Of a stretch of DNA of 64,000 nt, positions 32,492 to 40,498 are shown one piece after another. The stretch lies in contig CAKUHU010000001.1 in NCBI GenBank assembly GCA_934659425.1, positions 124,001 through 188,000 of the forward strand. Direction: 5' to 3'. Position 1 is the first letter of the stretch. Each line of letters starts with the position of its first letter. Source of the DNA: an uncultured Oscillospiraceae bacterium. GTDB lineage: Bacteria; Bacillota; Clostridia; Oscillospirales; Oscillospiraceae. The notes under the pieces are model-generated. The model did no database searches and had not been told where the DNA came from. It was given only the letters and a program-made list of their open reading frames with translations. The position numbers and the translations under genes were made by a program.

Positions 32492-33319
32492 ATGGTCGAT
32501 TTCACCCGTTTGAACGAGGTTCGGTGCCGGCGGCCCCTGATCCACTGCATCAGCAACATCGTCACGGCCAACGACTGCGCCAATTTGGCCCTGGCGGCAG
32601 GGGCCAGTCCGATGATGGCCCAGGAGCCCCGGGAGATGGCGGACATCACCGCGGCTGCTGAGGCCACCGTTTTGAACACGGGTACGCCGGACGAGGCGCG
32701 GTTTGAAGCCTGCCTGATCTGTGGCCGGGAGGCCGAAAAGCTGGGCCGGCCGGTGGTGCTGGACCCGGTAGGGGTGGGAGCCAGCCCTTGGCGCTTGGAG
32801 AGGACAGGAGAACTGCTGAGGCAGTTTATCCCCACCCTCCTGCGGGTGAACTTGGGGGAGGCACAGGCCCTCCTAAGAATAAATTCCCAGGAAAAAGGGG
32901 TGGACAGCCCGGCTCCTGCGCCCCAAAGCCAACGGATCGAGACGGCGGTCCGCCTGGCCAGGCGCTATGGGACGGCGGTGCTGCTCTCCGGGCCGGAGGA
33001 CATCGTCACCGACGGGACCGACGCCTGGTGCGTTTCCGGCGGCAGCGAATGGATGTCTCGGGTCACCGGCACGGGCTGTATGCTCTCTGTACTGTGCGGC
33101 GTATTTGCTGCGGCGGAGCCGGATGCCCTGACGGCGGGAGTGCTGGCCGCCGCGTTCTGGAAGACCTGCTCCAGCAGGGCGGAGGCGGCTGGGCGGGGGA
33201 CGGGCAGCTTTCGGACAGCCCTGCTGGACGAGGCGAGCGTGCTGACGGCGGCGGAGCTGTCTAAAGAGTCCCGCCTCAAGAAGCTGACCGGTGATTTTTC
33301 ATCCCTGGGAGAAAGATAA
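32492..33319 (+). CDS. thiM: Hydroxyethylthiazole kinase
   Basis: 275-residue ribokinase-like kinase making thiazole phosphate for ThiE. Motifs: PLIHCISNIVTANDCANLALAAGASPMM, NTGTPDEARFEAC, VVLDPVGVGAS, and the catalytic VTGTGCMLSVL. GGAGG precedes the ATG, 17 bases after thiW. Closes the thiazole-salvage operon. Confidence 0.96.
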   Translation: MVDFTRLNEVRCRRPLIHCISNIVTANDCANLALAAGASPMMAQEPREMADITAAAEATVLNTGTPDEARFEACLICGREAEKLGRPVVLDPVGVGASPWRLERTGELLRQFIPTLLRVNLGEAQALLRINSQEKGVDSPAPAPQSQRIETAVRLARRYGTAVLLSGPEDIVTDGTDAWCVSGGSEWMSRVTGTGCMLSVLCGVFAAAEPDALTAGVLAAAFWKTCSSRAEAAGRGTGSFRTALLDEASVLTAAELSKESRLKKLTGDFSSLGER

Positions 33320-33330
33320 CATGTGTTGTT

Positions 33331-33371
33331 TAGGGCCCCTGACAAATGCACTGCATTCGTCAGGGGCCCTA
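33331..33371. terminator. Hairpin after thiM
   Basis: AGGGCCCCTGAC and GTCAGGGGCCCT, with AATGCA/TGCATT extending the stem (one mismatch). A long stem between convergent thiM and dpaB; no T-run. Confidence 0.6.
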
Positions 33372-33424
33372 TGACATATGGAGAGGAAGGGAGAGCGCCT
33401 TTCCAAAGGAGAGGCGCTCCGGCG

Positions 33425-34021
33425 TCAGATGGAAGAGGGCATGAGAAGAGGCTGGAGCTGACGGCCCTCTAAGGCAGCGGCAACCGTATCTGGTACCAGG
33501 GAAAAATCGGCCACGAGAGAGGTGGGCTTGCCCACCGGATCATCCTGCCGGAAGGGGACAAAGTAGACATACTTTTTGTCCAGCAGTGCGCCGATGCTCT
33601 TGGCGGAGGAGGCCAGGGCGTCGTTGGTGGAGACGGCGATGATGAGGGGCCTGCGGTTCCTCAGGTGGGCCTTGGCGGCCAAGGTGACGGTGGTGTCGGC
33701 AATGCCGGCGGCCAGCTTGCCCAGGGTGTTTCCGGTGCAGGGGCAGATTACCAGGGCGTCCAAGAGTTTTTTAGGGCCGATGGGCTCCGCCTTGGGCAGG
33801 GTGTCGATGACCCGCTTGTCGCAGATGCGTTCCACCTCCCGCAGAAAGTCGTGGGCGGTTCCAAAGCGAGTGTCCAGGGAGGCGGAGTTTTCCGAGACGA
33901 TGGGAGTGACGTCTCCAAAACGGGCCTTGGTCCGCTCCAGGGCGGTCACCGCGTCAGAAAAGGTGCAAAAGGAGCCGCAGAAGGCAAAGCCCACGCGGAA
34001 AGAGTTTTGTTCCATGGTCAT
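33425..34021 (-). CDS. dpaB: Dipicolinate synthase subunit B
   Basis: 198-residue flavoprotein-like subunit (SpoVFB). Recognised by VGFAFCGSFCTFSDA at the start, LVICPCTGNTLGKLAAGIADTTVTLAAKAHLRN, and PLIIAVSTNDALA. With DpaA it converts dihydroxytetrahydrodipicolinate to dipicolinic acid in the mother cell, the compound that gives spores heat resistance. Its ATG overlaps the dpaA stop by four bases. Confidence 0.95.
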   Translation of the reverse strand: MTMEQNSFRVGFAFCGSFCTFSDAVTALERTKARFGDVTPIVSENSASLDTRFGTAHDFLREVERICDKRVIDTLPKAEPIGPKKLLDALVICPCTGNTLGKLAAGIADTTVTLAAKAHLRNRRPLIIAVSTNDALASSAKSIGALLDKKYVYFVPFRQDDPVGKPTSLVADFSLVPDTVAAALEGRQLQPLLMPSSI

Positions 34022-34881
34022 ACTCCTAACTCGGTCAATATGTTATAAATGGTGGATTTGATGGCCAGCCCCGCAGTGACAGGGGCAGTCTTGCCGGGCA
34101 GTGACAGGGCCCAGATGACCTTGATCCCCAGCTCGGCCGCTGCGGCGAAATCCACGCCGCCGGGTTTGGAGGCCAGGTCGATGACCAGGCAGCCGGCCTT
34201 GAGATCGGATAGCTCCTCCCGGCCCAAGATCGGGACAGGGACAGTGTTTATCACCAGGTCGTAGCTGCACAGCCAGCCAGAGAGCTGGTCGGAGCGCTCT
34301 ACCCCGTAGTTCCACACCTGGGCCCAGGTCAGATCGGCATAATTTCGGGCAGCCACGCTGACGCTGGCCCCCAGGCCCCGGAGCTGCCGGGCGAGGACCT
34401 TCCCCAATCTTCCATAGCCGATGACCAACACCCGGGCGCTGTGCAGGGTGATGGGGAGCTCCTCCATGGCGATCTGAATGGCGCCTTCCGAGGTGGGCAC
34501 CGCGTTGGCCACCGCCAGCTCTTCCCGGGAAAAGTAGTCGATCAGATTCAGCTCTCGCTTTTCCGCCTCCGCCCGCAGCGCGGGGGAGGGGAGACCGGCG
34601 CAGAGGAGCTGGCCGGGGCGCAGGGCATCCAGCACTTGGGGAAGGGAAGGCTGCCGGGAGGAGAGGGGGGCGTTTAAAAGCTCTCCTTTGGCGGCGGGAA
34701 GGGGGAGGATCACGCAGTCGGCCACCGCCGCGCCGGAGAGGCTTTCTGAGCGAAGAGCGCTGTCTACCCCCCGTTCCAAAGCGTAAGTATGTATCGTATG
34801 GCCATCCTCCATCAGGGCCTTGGCAAGGGCGGCCTGCCGGGGATCTCCGCCGATGACCCAAAAATTCAGTCGTTGCCGCAT
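34018..34881 (-). CDS. dpaA: Dipicolinate synthase subunit A
   Basis: 287-residue NAD(P)-binding subunit (SpoVFA). The N-terminal domain starts NFWVIGGDPRQAALAKAL; the second Rossmann domain has VLVIGYGRLGKVLARQLRGLGA. ATG 34881 follows GGAGG. First gene of the dpaAB operon, behind a sigma-K-type promoter. Its presence is strong evidence that the organism forms endospores, and that DPA is made by the SpoVF route rather than by Etf-dependent DPA synthesis of some clostridia. Confidence 0.95.
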   Translation of the reverse strand: MRQRLNFWVIGGDPRQAALAKALMEDGHTIHTYALERGVDSALRSESLSGAAVADCVILPLPAAKGELLNAPLSSRQPSLPQVLDALRPGQLLCAGLPSPALRAEAEKRELNLIDYFSREELAVANAVPTSEGAIQIAMEELPITLHSARVLVIGYGRLGKVLARQLRGLGASVSVAARNYADLTWAQVWNYGVERSDQLSGWLCSYDLVINTVPVPILGREELSDLKAGCLVIDLASKPGGVDFAAAAELGIKVIWALSLPGKTAPVTAGLAIKSTIYNILTELGV

Positions 34882-34910
34882 AATCGTTTCCTCCATCTCG
34901 ATTTCTGGAC

Positions 34911-34938
34911 TATTCTATGCGGGGACAGGGGGATAGGT
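34911..34938 (-). promoter_or_regulatory. Sigma-K-like promoter of dpaAB
   Basis: On the minus strand AC (34938-34937), 17 bases, then CATAGAATA (34919-34911), fitting the sigma-K pattern AC-N16/17-CATAnnnTA. The known mother-cell expression of dpaAB supports it. Confidence 0.65.
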
Positions 34939-35020
34939 GCGGCTATTGAATCTGGGTCAAAATGGTATATGATTTTCTTATTACAGTGATTTTGCCCCTG
35001 ATCGGAGAAAGGAGAAGTCT

Positions 35021-35315
35021 ATGGATAGACAGATAATTTTGGAACTGGTGGGCTATTTTGCGTCTCTTTTGGTTTTGATTCCCCTTCTGATGACCTCGGT
35101 GGTGAAGTTGCGGGTCATCAATATGGCCGCCTCTTTCATCTTTGCGGTCTATGCCCTGTGCATCTCTTCCTATTCCACGGTGGTGATAAACTTCTGCTTA
35201 GTGGGTGTGTGAACATATACTTCTTGGTCAAGATCGCCAGGACGGGGCAGGCGTTCACGCTGGTGCAGAGGCAGCCGGGGGAGTACCTATACCGCCAGTT
35301 GGCGGGGGGCGCGGG
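35021..35315 (+). pseudogene. Frameshifted YgjV-like membrane protein
   Basis: MDRQIILELVGYFASLLVLIP begins a small membrane protein of the YgjV-like type and runs to a stop at 35212. Two extra bases in a GTGTGTG tract (about 35204-35210) cause that stop; dropping them, the next frame continues NIYFLVKIARTGQAFTLVQR to about 35300. So an originally single protein of about 90+ residues is broken. GGAGAA upstream still looks like a ribosome-binding site. Function of intact relatives is unknown. Confidence 0.65.
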
Positions 35316-35384
35316 GCCTATCTGGAAAAGATGGGCTTTGTCCGAAAGGGCGAGGAGTATGTGAAAGAACTGGCGGGGGAGTGA
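35316..35384 (+). pseudogene. C-terminal scrap of a GNAT acetyltransferase
   Basis: A third frame encodes AYLEKMGFVRKGEEYVKEL and a stop, the typical end of a GNAT acetyltransferase (the Y-LEKMGF-RKGEEY motif). No catalytic part precedes it; it is fused directly to the membrane-protein remnant. A deletion joining two former genes is the simplest reading. Confidence 0.5.
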
Positions 35385-35407
35385 CCCCGCTCGAAAGAGA
35401 GGACGAA

Positions 35408-35446
35408 AAAAGTCCCGGCATCCACATGGATGCCGGGACTTTTGAT
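35408..35446. terminator. Bidirectional terminator (pseudogene / asnA)
   Basis: AAAAGTCCCGGCATCC pairs with GGATGCCGGGACTTTT around ACAT, flanked by A and T tracts. Confidence 0.9.
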
Positions 35447-35529
35447 TCACAACGGATAACGGCTCTGCACGGCTTTTCCGCGCTGCCGTGCCTGGGTTAC
35501 AGAACAAAAAGGGGAGGCCGCCGCTGATT

Positions 35530-36543
35530 TTACAGCAGGATGACCCCGGCGGAGGCGCAGGCGTCCAGGGTGTCCTGGTCCCAGATGCCGGCCTGGACCT
35601 CGCCGATGTGGGCCTTGCCCAGCAGGTACATGCAAAGCCGGGACTGGCCAATGCCGCCGCCGATGGTGAGGGGCAGCTTGCCCGCCAGGAGCAGCTTGTG
35701 GAAGTCCAGCTCCCGGCGCTCGTCGTGGCCGGAGATGGTGAGCTGCCGGTCCAGGGATTCAGGGTCCACCCGGATGCCCATGGAGGAGATCTCAAAGGCG
35801 TCCTCCAGCACGCTGTTCCAGACCAGCAGGTCGCCGTTGAGGGCCCAGTCATCGTAGTCGGGGGCCCGGCCGTCGTGAGGAGCGCCAGATTTCAGGGCTC
35901 CACCGATGCCCATGAGGAAGGTGAGAGGATGGTCCTTCACATAGGCCTTCTCCCGCGCCTTGGGGGTCAGGTCAGGCCAGCGGTCCTCCAGTTCCTGGGC
36001 GGTGACGAAGGAGACCTCGTCGGCCAGGAGGGGCAGCTTTTGGAGGACGGGGAAGGCGGCGTGGAGGGTAGTCTGGGTCTCCCGGATCGCGCCGGCGATA
36101 GCCTTTACCGTCTGATGAAGGTAGTCCTCGTTCCGGTCCCGGGGAGCGATGACCTTTTCCCAGTCCCACTGGTCCACATAGACGGAGTGAAGGTTATCCA
36201 GCTCCTCGTCCCGGCGGATGGCGTTCATGTCGGTGTAGAGGCCCTCCCCCACGGAGAAGTGATAGCGGTAGAGGGCCATGCGCTTCCATTTGGCCAGGGA
36301 GTGGACTACCTGGGCGTCCTTCTTGGCGAAGGGCACGTCGAAGGAGACGGGGCGCTCCACACCGTTGAGGTCGTCGTTGAGGCCGGTGGCGGCCTCAACA
36401 AACAGGGGGGCGGAGACCCGGCGGAGATTCAGAGCGCCCGCTAAGGTATCCTCAAAGAGCCGCTTGGAAAAACCAATGGCCTTCTGGGTGTCGTACAGGT
36501 TGAGGGCGGGGGCGTAGCCCCGGGGAATGAAGGACTTTGCCAT
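35530..36543 (-). CDS. asnA: Aspartate-ammonia ligase
   Basis: 337-residue ammonia-dependent asparagine synthetase of class-II aminoacyl-tRNA-synthetase fold. Motifs: VEAATGLNDDLNGVERPV, LAKWKRMALYRYHFSVGEGLYTDMNAIRRDE, YVDQWDWEKVI, and LTIGGGIGQSRLCMYLLGKAHIGEVQ. ATG 36543 has AAAGGAG at nine bases; a start eight codons earlier is weaker. Transcribed alone from a consensus-like promoter with a short leader, so no T-box fits. Confidence 0.96.
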   Translation of the reverse strand: MAKSFIPRGYAPALNLYDTQKAIGFSKRLFEDTLAGALNLRRVSAPLFVEAATGLNDDLNGVERPVSFDVPFAKKDAQVVHSLAKWKRMALYRYHFSVGEGLYTDMNAIRRDEELDNLHSVYVDQWDWEKVIAPRDRNEDYLHQTVKAIAGAIRETQTTLHAAFPVLQKLPLLADEVSFVTAQELEDRWPDLTPKAREKAYVKDHPLTFLMGIGGALKSGAPHDGRAPDYDDWALNGDLLVWNSVLEDAFEISSMGIRVDPESLDRQLTISGHDERRELDFHKLLLAGKLPLTIGGGIGQSRLCMYLLGKAHIGEVQAGIWDQDTLDACASAGVILL

Positions 36544-36575
36544 ATGGACCGACTCCTTTTTATTCAAGTGGCTTT

Positions 36576-36604
36576 ATTATAAAAGGTGTACGGGAAAAAG
36601 GCAA
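36576..36604 (-). promoter_or_regulatory. Promoter of asnA
   Basis: Minus-strand TTGCCT (36604-36599), 17 bases, TATAAT (36581-36576); leader only about 25 bases. Confidence 0.7.
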
Positions 36605-36829
36605 GAGAGAGATGAAGGAATTCAAAAGAAAACTTGCAGAAAGAGAGAAAATGGGAATGGTGTTGTGCCGGACCGGTTCCGCCCCGGTGGCGAAGCGCCG
36701 GGACAGGTCCCAGAGGGTGTCGGCAGGGCGGAAAAAGTTTTTTCAGCATAGGGATCCCCCTGCCTTTGTGCAGAATGGGGGGAGAGGCTACCCCGGGCAT
36801 CCTAAGTGGCGGGGATGGAGAGAGTTTTC
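36605..36829. other. Intergenic stretch without a recognisable gene
   Basis: Between the divergent asnA and icd promoters. An open frame beginning MKEFKRKLAEREK has codon use unlike its neighbours and no homology I recognise. I see no gene or repeat here. Confidence 0.4.
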
Positions 36830-36858
36830 TTGCCATCCGGGGACAAATTGTCTATAAT
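36830..36858 (+). promoter_or_regulatory. Promoter of icd
   Basis: TTGCCA (36830-36835), 17 bases, TATAAT (36853-36858). Confidence 0.7.
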
Positions 36859-36920
36859 AGGGGTTGACGATATGGTCCGGGACTACAGGCCCGGCACAGA
36901 TGACAAAGGAGGCGGCCGAA

Positions 36921-38132
36921 ATGGAAAAGATCAAAATGACCACTCCGCTGGTGGAGATGGACGGGGACGAGATGACCCGGATCCTCTGGGCGGACATCAA
37001 AAAAGAGCTGTTGGAGCCCTACATCGAGCTGAAGACGGAGTATTACGACTTAGGGCTTCCCGAGCGGGAGAAGACCCGGGATCAGGTGACGGTGGACTCG
37101 GCGGAGGCCACCAAGAAATACGGGGTGGCGGTGAAGTGCGCCACCATCACCGCAAATGCCCAGCGGGTAGAGGAGTACAAGCTCTCCCAGATGTGGAAAT
37201 CGCCCAACGGCACCATCCGGGCCATTTTGGACGGCACGGTGTTCCGCGCCCCCATCATGGTGAAGGGTATCTCCCCGGTGGTGAAGAACTGGAGGAAGCC
37301 CATCACCATCGCCCGTCACGCCTATGGCGATGTGTATAAAAACAGCGAGTTCCAGGCAGCCGGCCCGGGCAGGGCGGAGCTGGTGTTCACCGCCGCCGAC
37401 GGCACGGAGAGCCGACAGACCATCTTTGACTTCCAGGGGCCGGGGGTGGTCCAGGGACAGTACAACACGGAGGCATCCATCTCCTCTTTTGCCCACTCCT
37501 GCTTCCAGTACGCCATGGACACCAAGCAGGACCTCTGGTTCGCCACCAAGGACACCATCTCCAAGCAGTATGACCACCGGTTCAAAGACATCTTCCAGGA
37601 GATCTTTGACCGGGAGTACAAGGAGAAGTTTGAGGCGTTGGGCATCGAATATTTCTACACCCTCATCGATGACGCGGTGGCCCGGGTCATCCGGTCGGAG
37701 GGTGGCTTTATCTGGGCCTGCAAGAACTACGACGGGGACGTGATGAGCGACATGGTGTCCACCGCCTTTGGCTCGCTGGCCATGATGACGTCGGTGCTGG
37801 TGTCGCCAGAGGGGAACTATGAGTACGAGGCGGCCCACGGCACCGTCACCCGGCACTACTATAAGTATCTGAAGGGGGAGGAGACCTCCACCAACCCCAT
37901 GGCCACCATCTTCGCCTGGACGGGGGCACTGCGCAAGCGGGGCGAACTGGACGGCATTCCGGCACTGGGGGATTTCGCCGACAAGTTAGAGGAGGCGTGC
38001 ATCGCCACCATCGAGGGGGGCGTCATGACCAAGGACCTGGCCGGGCTTTGGGAGGGGGAGACTCCCGCCCGGGCGGTGAGCAGCCTGGGCTTCTTAAAGG
38101 CGGTCCGGGAGGAACTGGACAAGAGGCTGTAA
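36921..38132 (+). CDS. icd: NADP-dependent isocitrate dehydrogenase (eukaryotic-type subfamily II)
   Basis: 403-residue enzyme converting isocitrate to 2-oxoglutarate. It belongs to the dimeric IDH1/2-like type rather than the E. coli type: [16 protein letters not shown] at the start, [16 protein letters not shown] with the substrate serine, [32 protein letters not shown] and [19 protein letters not shown] precedes ATG 36921. Likely supplies 2-oxoglutarate and NADPH for glutamate synthesis. Monocistronic. Confidence 0.96.
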   Translation: MEKIKMTTPLVEMDGDEMTRILWADIKKELLEPYIELKTEYYDLGLPEREKTRDQVTVDSAEATKKYGVAVKCATITANAQRVEEYKLSQMWKSPNGTIRAILDGTVFRAPIMVKGISPVVKNWRKPITIARHAYGDVYKNSEFQAAGPGRAELVFTAADGTESRQTIFDFQGPGVVQGQYNTEASISSFAHSCFQYAMDTKQDLWFATKDTISKQYDHRFKDIFQEIFDREYKEKFEALGIEYFYTLIDDAVARVIRSEGGFIWACKNYDGDVMSDMVSTAFGSLAMMTSVLVSPEGNYEYEAAHGTVTRHYYKYLKGEETSTNPMATIFAWTGALRKRGELDGIPALGDFADKLEEACIATIEGGVMTKDLAGLWEGETPARAVSSLGFLKAVREELDKRL

Positions 38133-38145
38133 GGGAAAAAGAGGG

Positions 38146-38184
38146 AGCCGGAGACGCAAATCACGCCTCCGGCTCTTTTTTTGC
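38146..38184 (+). terminator. Terminator of icd
   Basis: AGCCGGAG pairs with CTCCGGCT around a 13-base loop, then T8. The leftward neighbour's stop codon sits in the loop. Confidence 0.8.
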
Positions 38185-38427
38185 GTGGGCGAGACCGGCC
38201 AGGTAGCCCTGCTGGAAATAGTGGAGAGACTCAAAGTAGTCGGCGTCGGCATCAGCGGCCTGATACTGCTCAAGGAAAGAGACGATGTTGGGGCCGTAAA
38301 GCTTCTCTGCCAGGGACTCCATGCAGATGACGATATCCCGGGCATGGCCGTATTCGGGGTCGTTGTAGTACTCCCCCTCGTCAAACCGGATGGCCTTGTC
38401 AAATAGTGCTCTGATATAATTATTCAT
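38161..38427 (-). CDS. Small hypothetical protein
   Basis: 88 residues, acidic and helical: MNNYIRALFDKAIRFDEGEYY, later ESLHYFQQGYLAGLAHAKKE. No membrane segment. The ending (F-x2-G-x2-AGL) recalls small regulatory-like Clostridia proteins of unknown function. AGAGGTCG precedes the ATG. Divergent from the XRE gene at 38539 with a 110-base AT-rich spacer, and convergent with icd. I do not recognise a function. Confidence 0.6.
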   Translation of the reverse strand: MNNYIRALFDKAIRFDEGEYYNDPEYGHARDIVICMESLAEKLYGPNIVSFLEQYQAADADADYFESLHYFQQGYLAGLAHAKKEPEA

Positions 38428-38538
38428 GATTCGACCTCTTTTGACTTCATTTGATCTTTAGTGAAGGTCACTTTTGGAAAGAATATAACATATAATTTCC
38501 TCTCAAAGACAAGCAGTTCGTGTCAATGAGGGAAAGTT

Positions 38539-38796
38539 GTGTTTAAGAATAAAGCCGCGGATGGAAAATTGAATATTTTCGGTGCGAAAAGCGCAAGACT
38601 GCGGCTTCAGCTTCCCGGAAAGGTCTCCCAGCGAATGTTGGCGGAAAAATTACAATTAGCCAATGTGGACTTGGAGAAAAATGCGATTCAACAAATTGAA
38701 TGTGGGAAACAATTTGTGACAGACATTGAACTGGAAGGCTTGGCAAAGGTGCTGGGCGTGACGCCCAACGATCTGCTGAGCGGGGACAAAGGATAG
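38539..38796 (+). CDS. Small XRE-family helix-turn-helix protein (paralogue)
   Basis: 85 residues, from GTG 38539 with GAGGG upstream. The HTH (SQRMLAEKLQLANVDLEKNAIQQIE) and the tail VTDIELEGLAKVLGV align over most of their length with the XRE protein at 17490, including the unusual insert between helices 2 and 3. It lies opposite a small hypothetical gene, again mirroring the first copy's divergent small neighbour. Targets unknown. Confidence 0.78.
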   Translation: MFKNKAADGKLNIFGAKSARLRLQLPGKVSQRMLAEKLQLANVDLEKNAIQQIECGKQFVTDIELEGLAKVLGVTPNDLLSGDKG

Positions 38797-38798
38797 GT

Positions 38799-38834
38799 GC
38801 GGACTGGTGAGGTTCACCGGACCGCGCTTTTTTT
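38799..38834 (+). terminator. Terminator of the second XRE gene
   Basis: GCGG-a-CTGGTGA pairs with TCACCGG-a-CCGC (one A-A mismatch), followed by T8. Confidence 0.8.
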
Positions 38835-38907
38835 GTTTTCCTTCGGCGGACAGAGGGAGAAAGGGGGGCAGGAAAGCCCGCCCCCGCTTTGACGCAAAAA
38901 TGAAAGC

Positions 38908-38975
38908 GCCGGGAAGTTCCCGGCAAAAAGTGGTTCCACGGGAAAAATATCGTGCCAAAATCAAGGGAATTCCCG
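38908..38975. repeat. Two related palindromes upstream of trkA
   Basis: GCCGGGAAgTTCCCGGC near 38908-38926 and GGGAATTCCC near 38964-38974 share the core GGGAA/TTCCC and lie just upstream of the trkA promoter. Possible operator sites; regulator unknown. Nothing else is recognisable between 38835 and 38976. Confidence 0.35.
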
Positions 38976-38976
38976 C

Positions 38977-39004
38977 TTGCAAGAAAATTCAGTTGTGATA
39001 TAAT
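38977..39004 (+). promoter_or_regulatory. Promoter of trkA-trkH
   Basis: TTGCAA (38977-38982), 16 bases, TATAAT (38999-39004). Confidence 0.6.
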
Positions 39005-39096
39005 GTCCGCAGCTATCAAGCGGCTTTTTTCAGCCTTAGGGCAGGGAGGGCCGGACTTGAAATCTATGAAAACCCGCATCCAAAGGATGGGACTGA

Positions 39097-40464
39097 ATGA
39101 ACATTGTAATCGTAGGCGACGGCAAAGTGGGAGCGGCCCTGGCCGCCCAGCTTTCCATCGAGGGGCACGACGTGACCATCATCGACTCTGACCCCCAGGT
39201 GCTCAGCGACAGCACGGAAAAGCTGGACATTTTGGCGGTGAAGGGCAACGGAGCGTCCATGTCCACGCTGGAGAGCGCGGGGGCAGGGGACGCGGATCTG
39301 CTGATCGCCGCCACCAGCCGGGATGAGCTGAACCTGCTGACCTGCCTGACGGCCAAGAAGCTGGGCGCGGAACACATCATCGCCCGGATCCGGAACCCGG
39401 AGTACTCTGAGCAACTGGTGGCCATGCGGGAGGAGCTGGGGCTGTCTATGACGGTGAACCCAGAGCAGGCCGCCGCTAATGAGGCCTACCACCTGCTGCA
39501 GTTCCCGTCGGTGCTGAAGCGGGAGCCCTTCGCCCGGGGACGGGTGGAGATCGTGGCTGTCCCGGTGGGCGAGGGGTCTAAGCTGGCGGGCATCCCGCTG
39601 TTCAAGCTCTACGAGATCGCCGGGGTCAACGTGCTGGTGTGCGCGGTGGAGCGAAAGGACGGAGTACATATCCCTTCGGGCGCATTCACCCTGCGGGCGG
39701 GGGACACCATCTATGTGACTGCCCGGCTCCAAGACCTGGCCAAGCTGGTAAAGAACTTGGGGCTGGTGGAGCGGCGGGTGAAGGACCTGCTCATCATCGG
39801 CGGGTCCCGGATTGCCTTCTATCTGGCCAGACAGAGCTTGGACAGCGGCATCAACGTGAAGATCATTGAGCGGGAGCACCAGCGGTGCCTGGAGCTGGCG
39901 GAGGTCCTGCCCCGGGCCACGGTGGTGGAGGCGGACGGCTCCAGACAGGACATCCTGCTGGCCGAGGGGCTGCGGTCCTACGACGCGGTCATCACGCTGA
40001 CGGGGATGGACGAGGAGAACGTGGTGCTGTCCATGTTTGCCAACTACATGGGAGTACCCAAGGTCATCACCAAGATCAACCGCATCGAGTACGCCGACGT
40101 GTTCCGGAAGTTAGGTGTCATCGGATCGGTCATCAGCCCCAAGGGGCTCTGCTGTACCAATATCGTACGGTATGTGCGGGCCATGAACACGGCCAGCGGC
40201 ATCGCCAGCGTGCTCACCCTCCACTCCATCGTGGACGGACAGGTGGAGGCCATGGAGTTCCAGGTGGGGCCGGAGACCCGGCACCAGGGGGAGACGCTGA
40301 TGGAGATCCCGCTGAAGAAGGAGATCTTGATGGCCAGCATCACCCACCAGGGAAAGACCATCGTCCCCAAGGGCGACAGCCGGTTCTTCGCCGGAGACAC
40401 GGTAATCGTGGTGGCCGCCGGCGGCCGGCTCATCAGTGATTTGGACGATATTTTCGCCGACTGA
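39097..40464 (+). CDS. trkA: Trk potassium uptake protein TrkA
   Basis: 455-residue cytosolic regulatory subunit with two RCK units. Unit 1: MNIVIVGDGKVGAALAAQL (Rossmann), NLLTCLTAKKLGAEHIIARIRNPEY, TrkA-C about 140-215. Unit 2: LLIIGGSRIAFYLARQSLD, ITLTGMDEENVVLSMFANYMG, TrkA-C to the end. It gates TrkH according to nucleotide. AAAGGATG precedes the ATG. The trkH gene follows 34 bases on. Confidence 0.95.
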   Translation: MNIVIVGDGKVGAALAAQLSIEGHDVTIIDSDPQVLSDSTEKLDILAVKGNGASMSTLESAGAGDADLLIAATSRDELNLLTCLTAKKLGAEHIIARIRNPEYSEQLVAMREELGLSMTVNPEQAAANEAYHLLQFPSVLKREPFARGRVEIVAVPVGEGSKLAGIPLFKLYEIAGVNVLVCAVERKDGVHIPSGAFTLRAGDTIYVTARLQDLAKLVKNLGLVERRVKDLLIIGGSRIAFYLARQSLDSGINVKIIEREHQRCLELAEVLPRATVVEADGSRQDILLAEGLRSYDAVITLTGMDEENVVLSMFANYMGVPKVITKINRIEYADVFRKLGVIGSVISPKGLCCTNIVRYVRAMNTASGIASVLTLHSIVDGQVEAMEFQVGPETRHQGETLMEIPLKKEILMASITHQGKTIVPKGDSRFFAGDTVIVVAAGGRLISDLDDIFAD

Positions 40465-40498
40465 CGGGCGGGGCCAATAGAGTATAAGGTGTGTGTGA

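Noticed and set aside
36544..36604. T-box leader for asnA
   Set aside because: The promoter leaves only about 25 bases before the start, too short for a T-box, and no T-box sequence is seen.
36612..36857. Frame beginning MKEFKRKLAEREK between asnA and icd
   Set aside because: Codon use changes along it, no homology is recognised, and it covers the icd promoter.
38835..39096. A c-di-AMP (ydaO) riboswitch before trkA
   Set aside because: Potassium genes often carry one, but I could not find the conserved core segments, and the predicted promoter lies downstream of most of the region.
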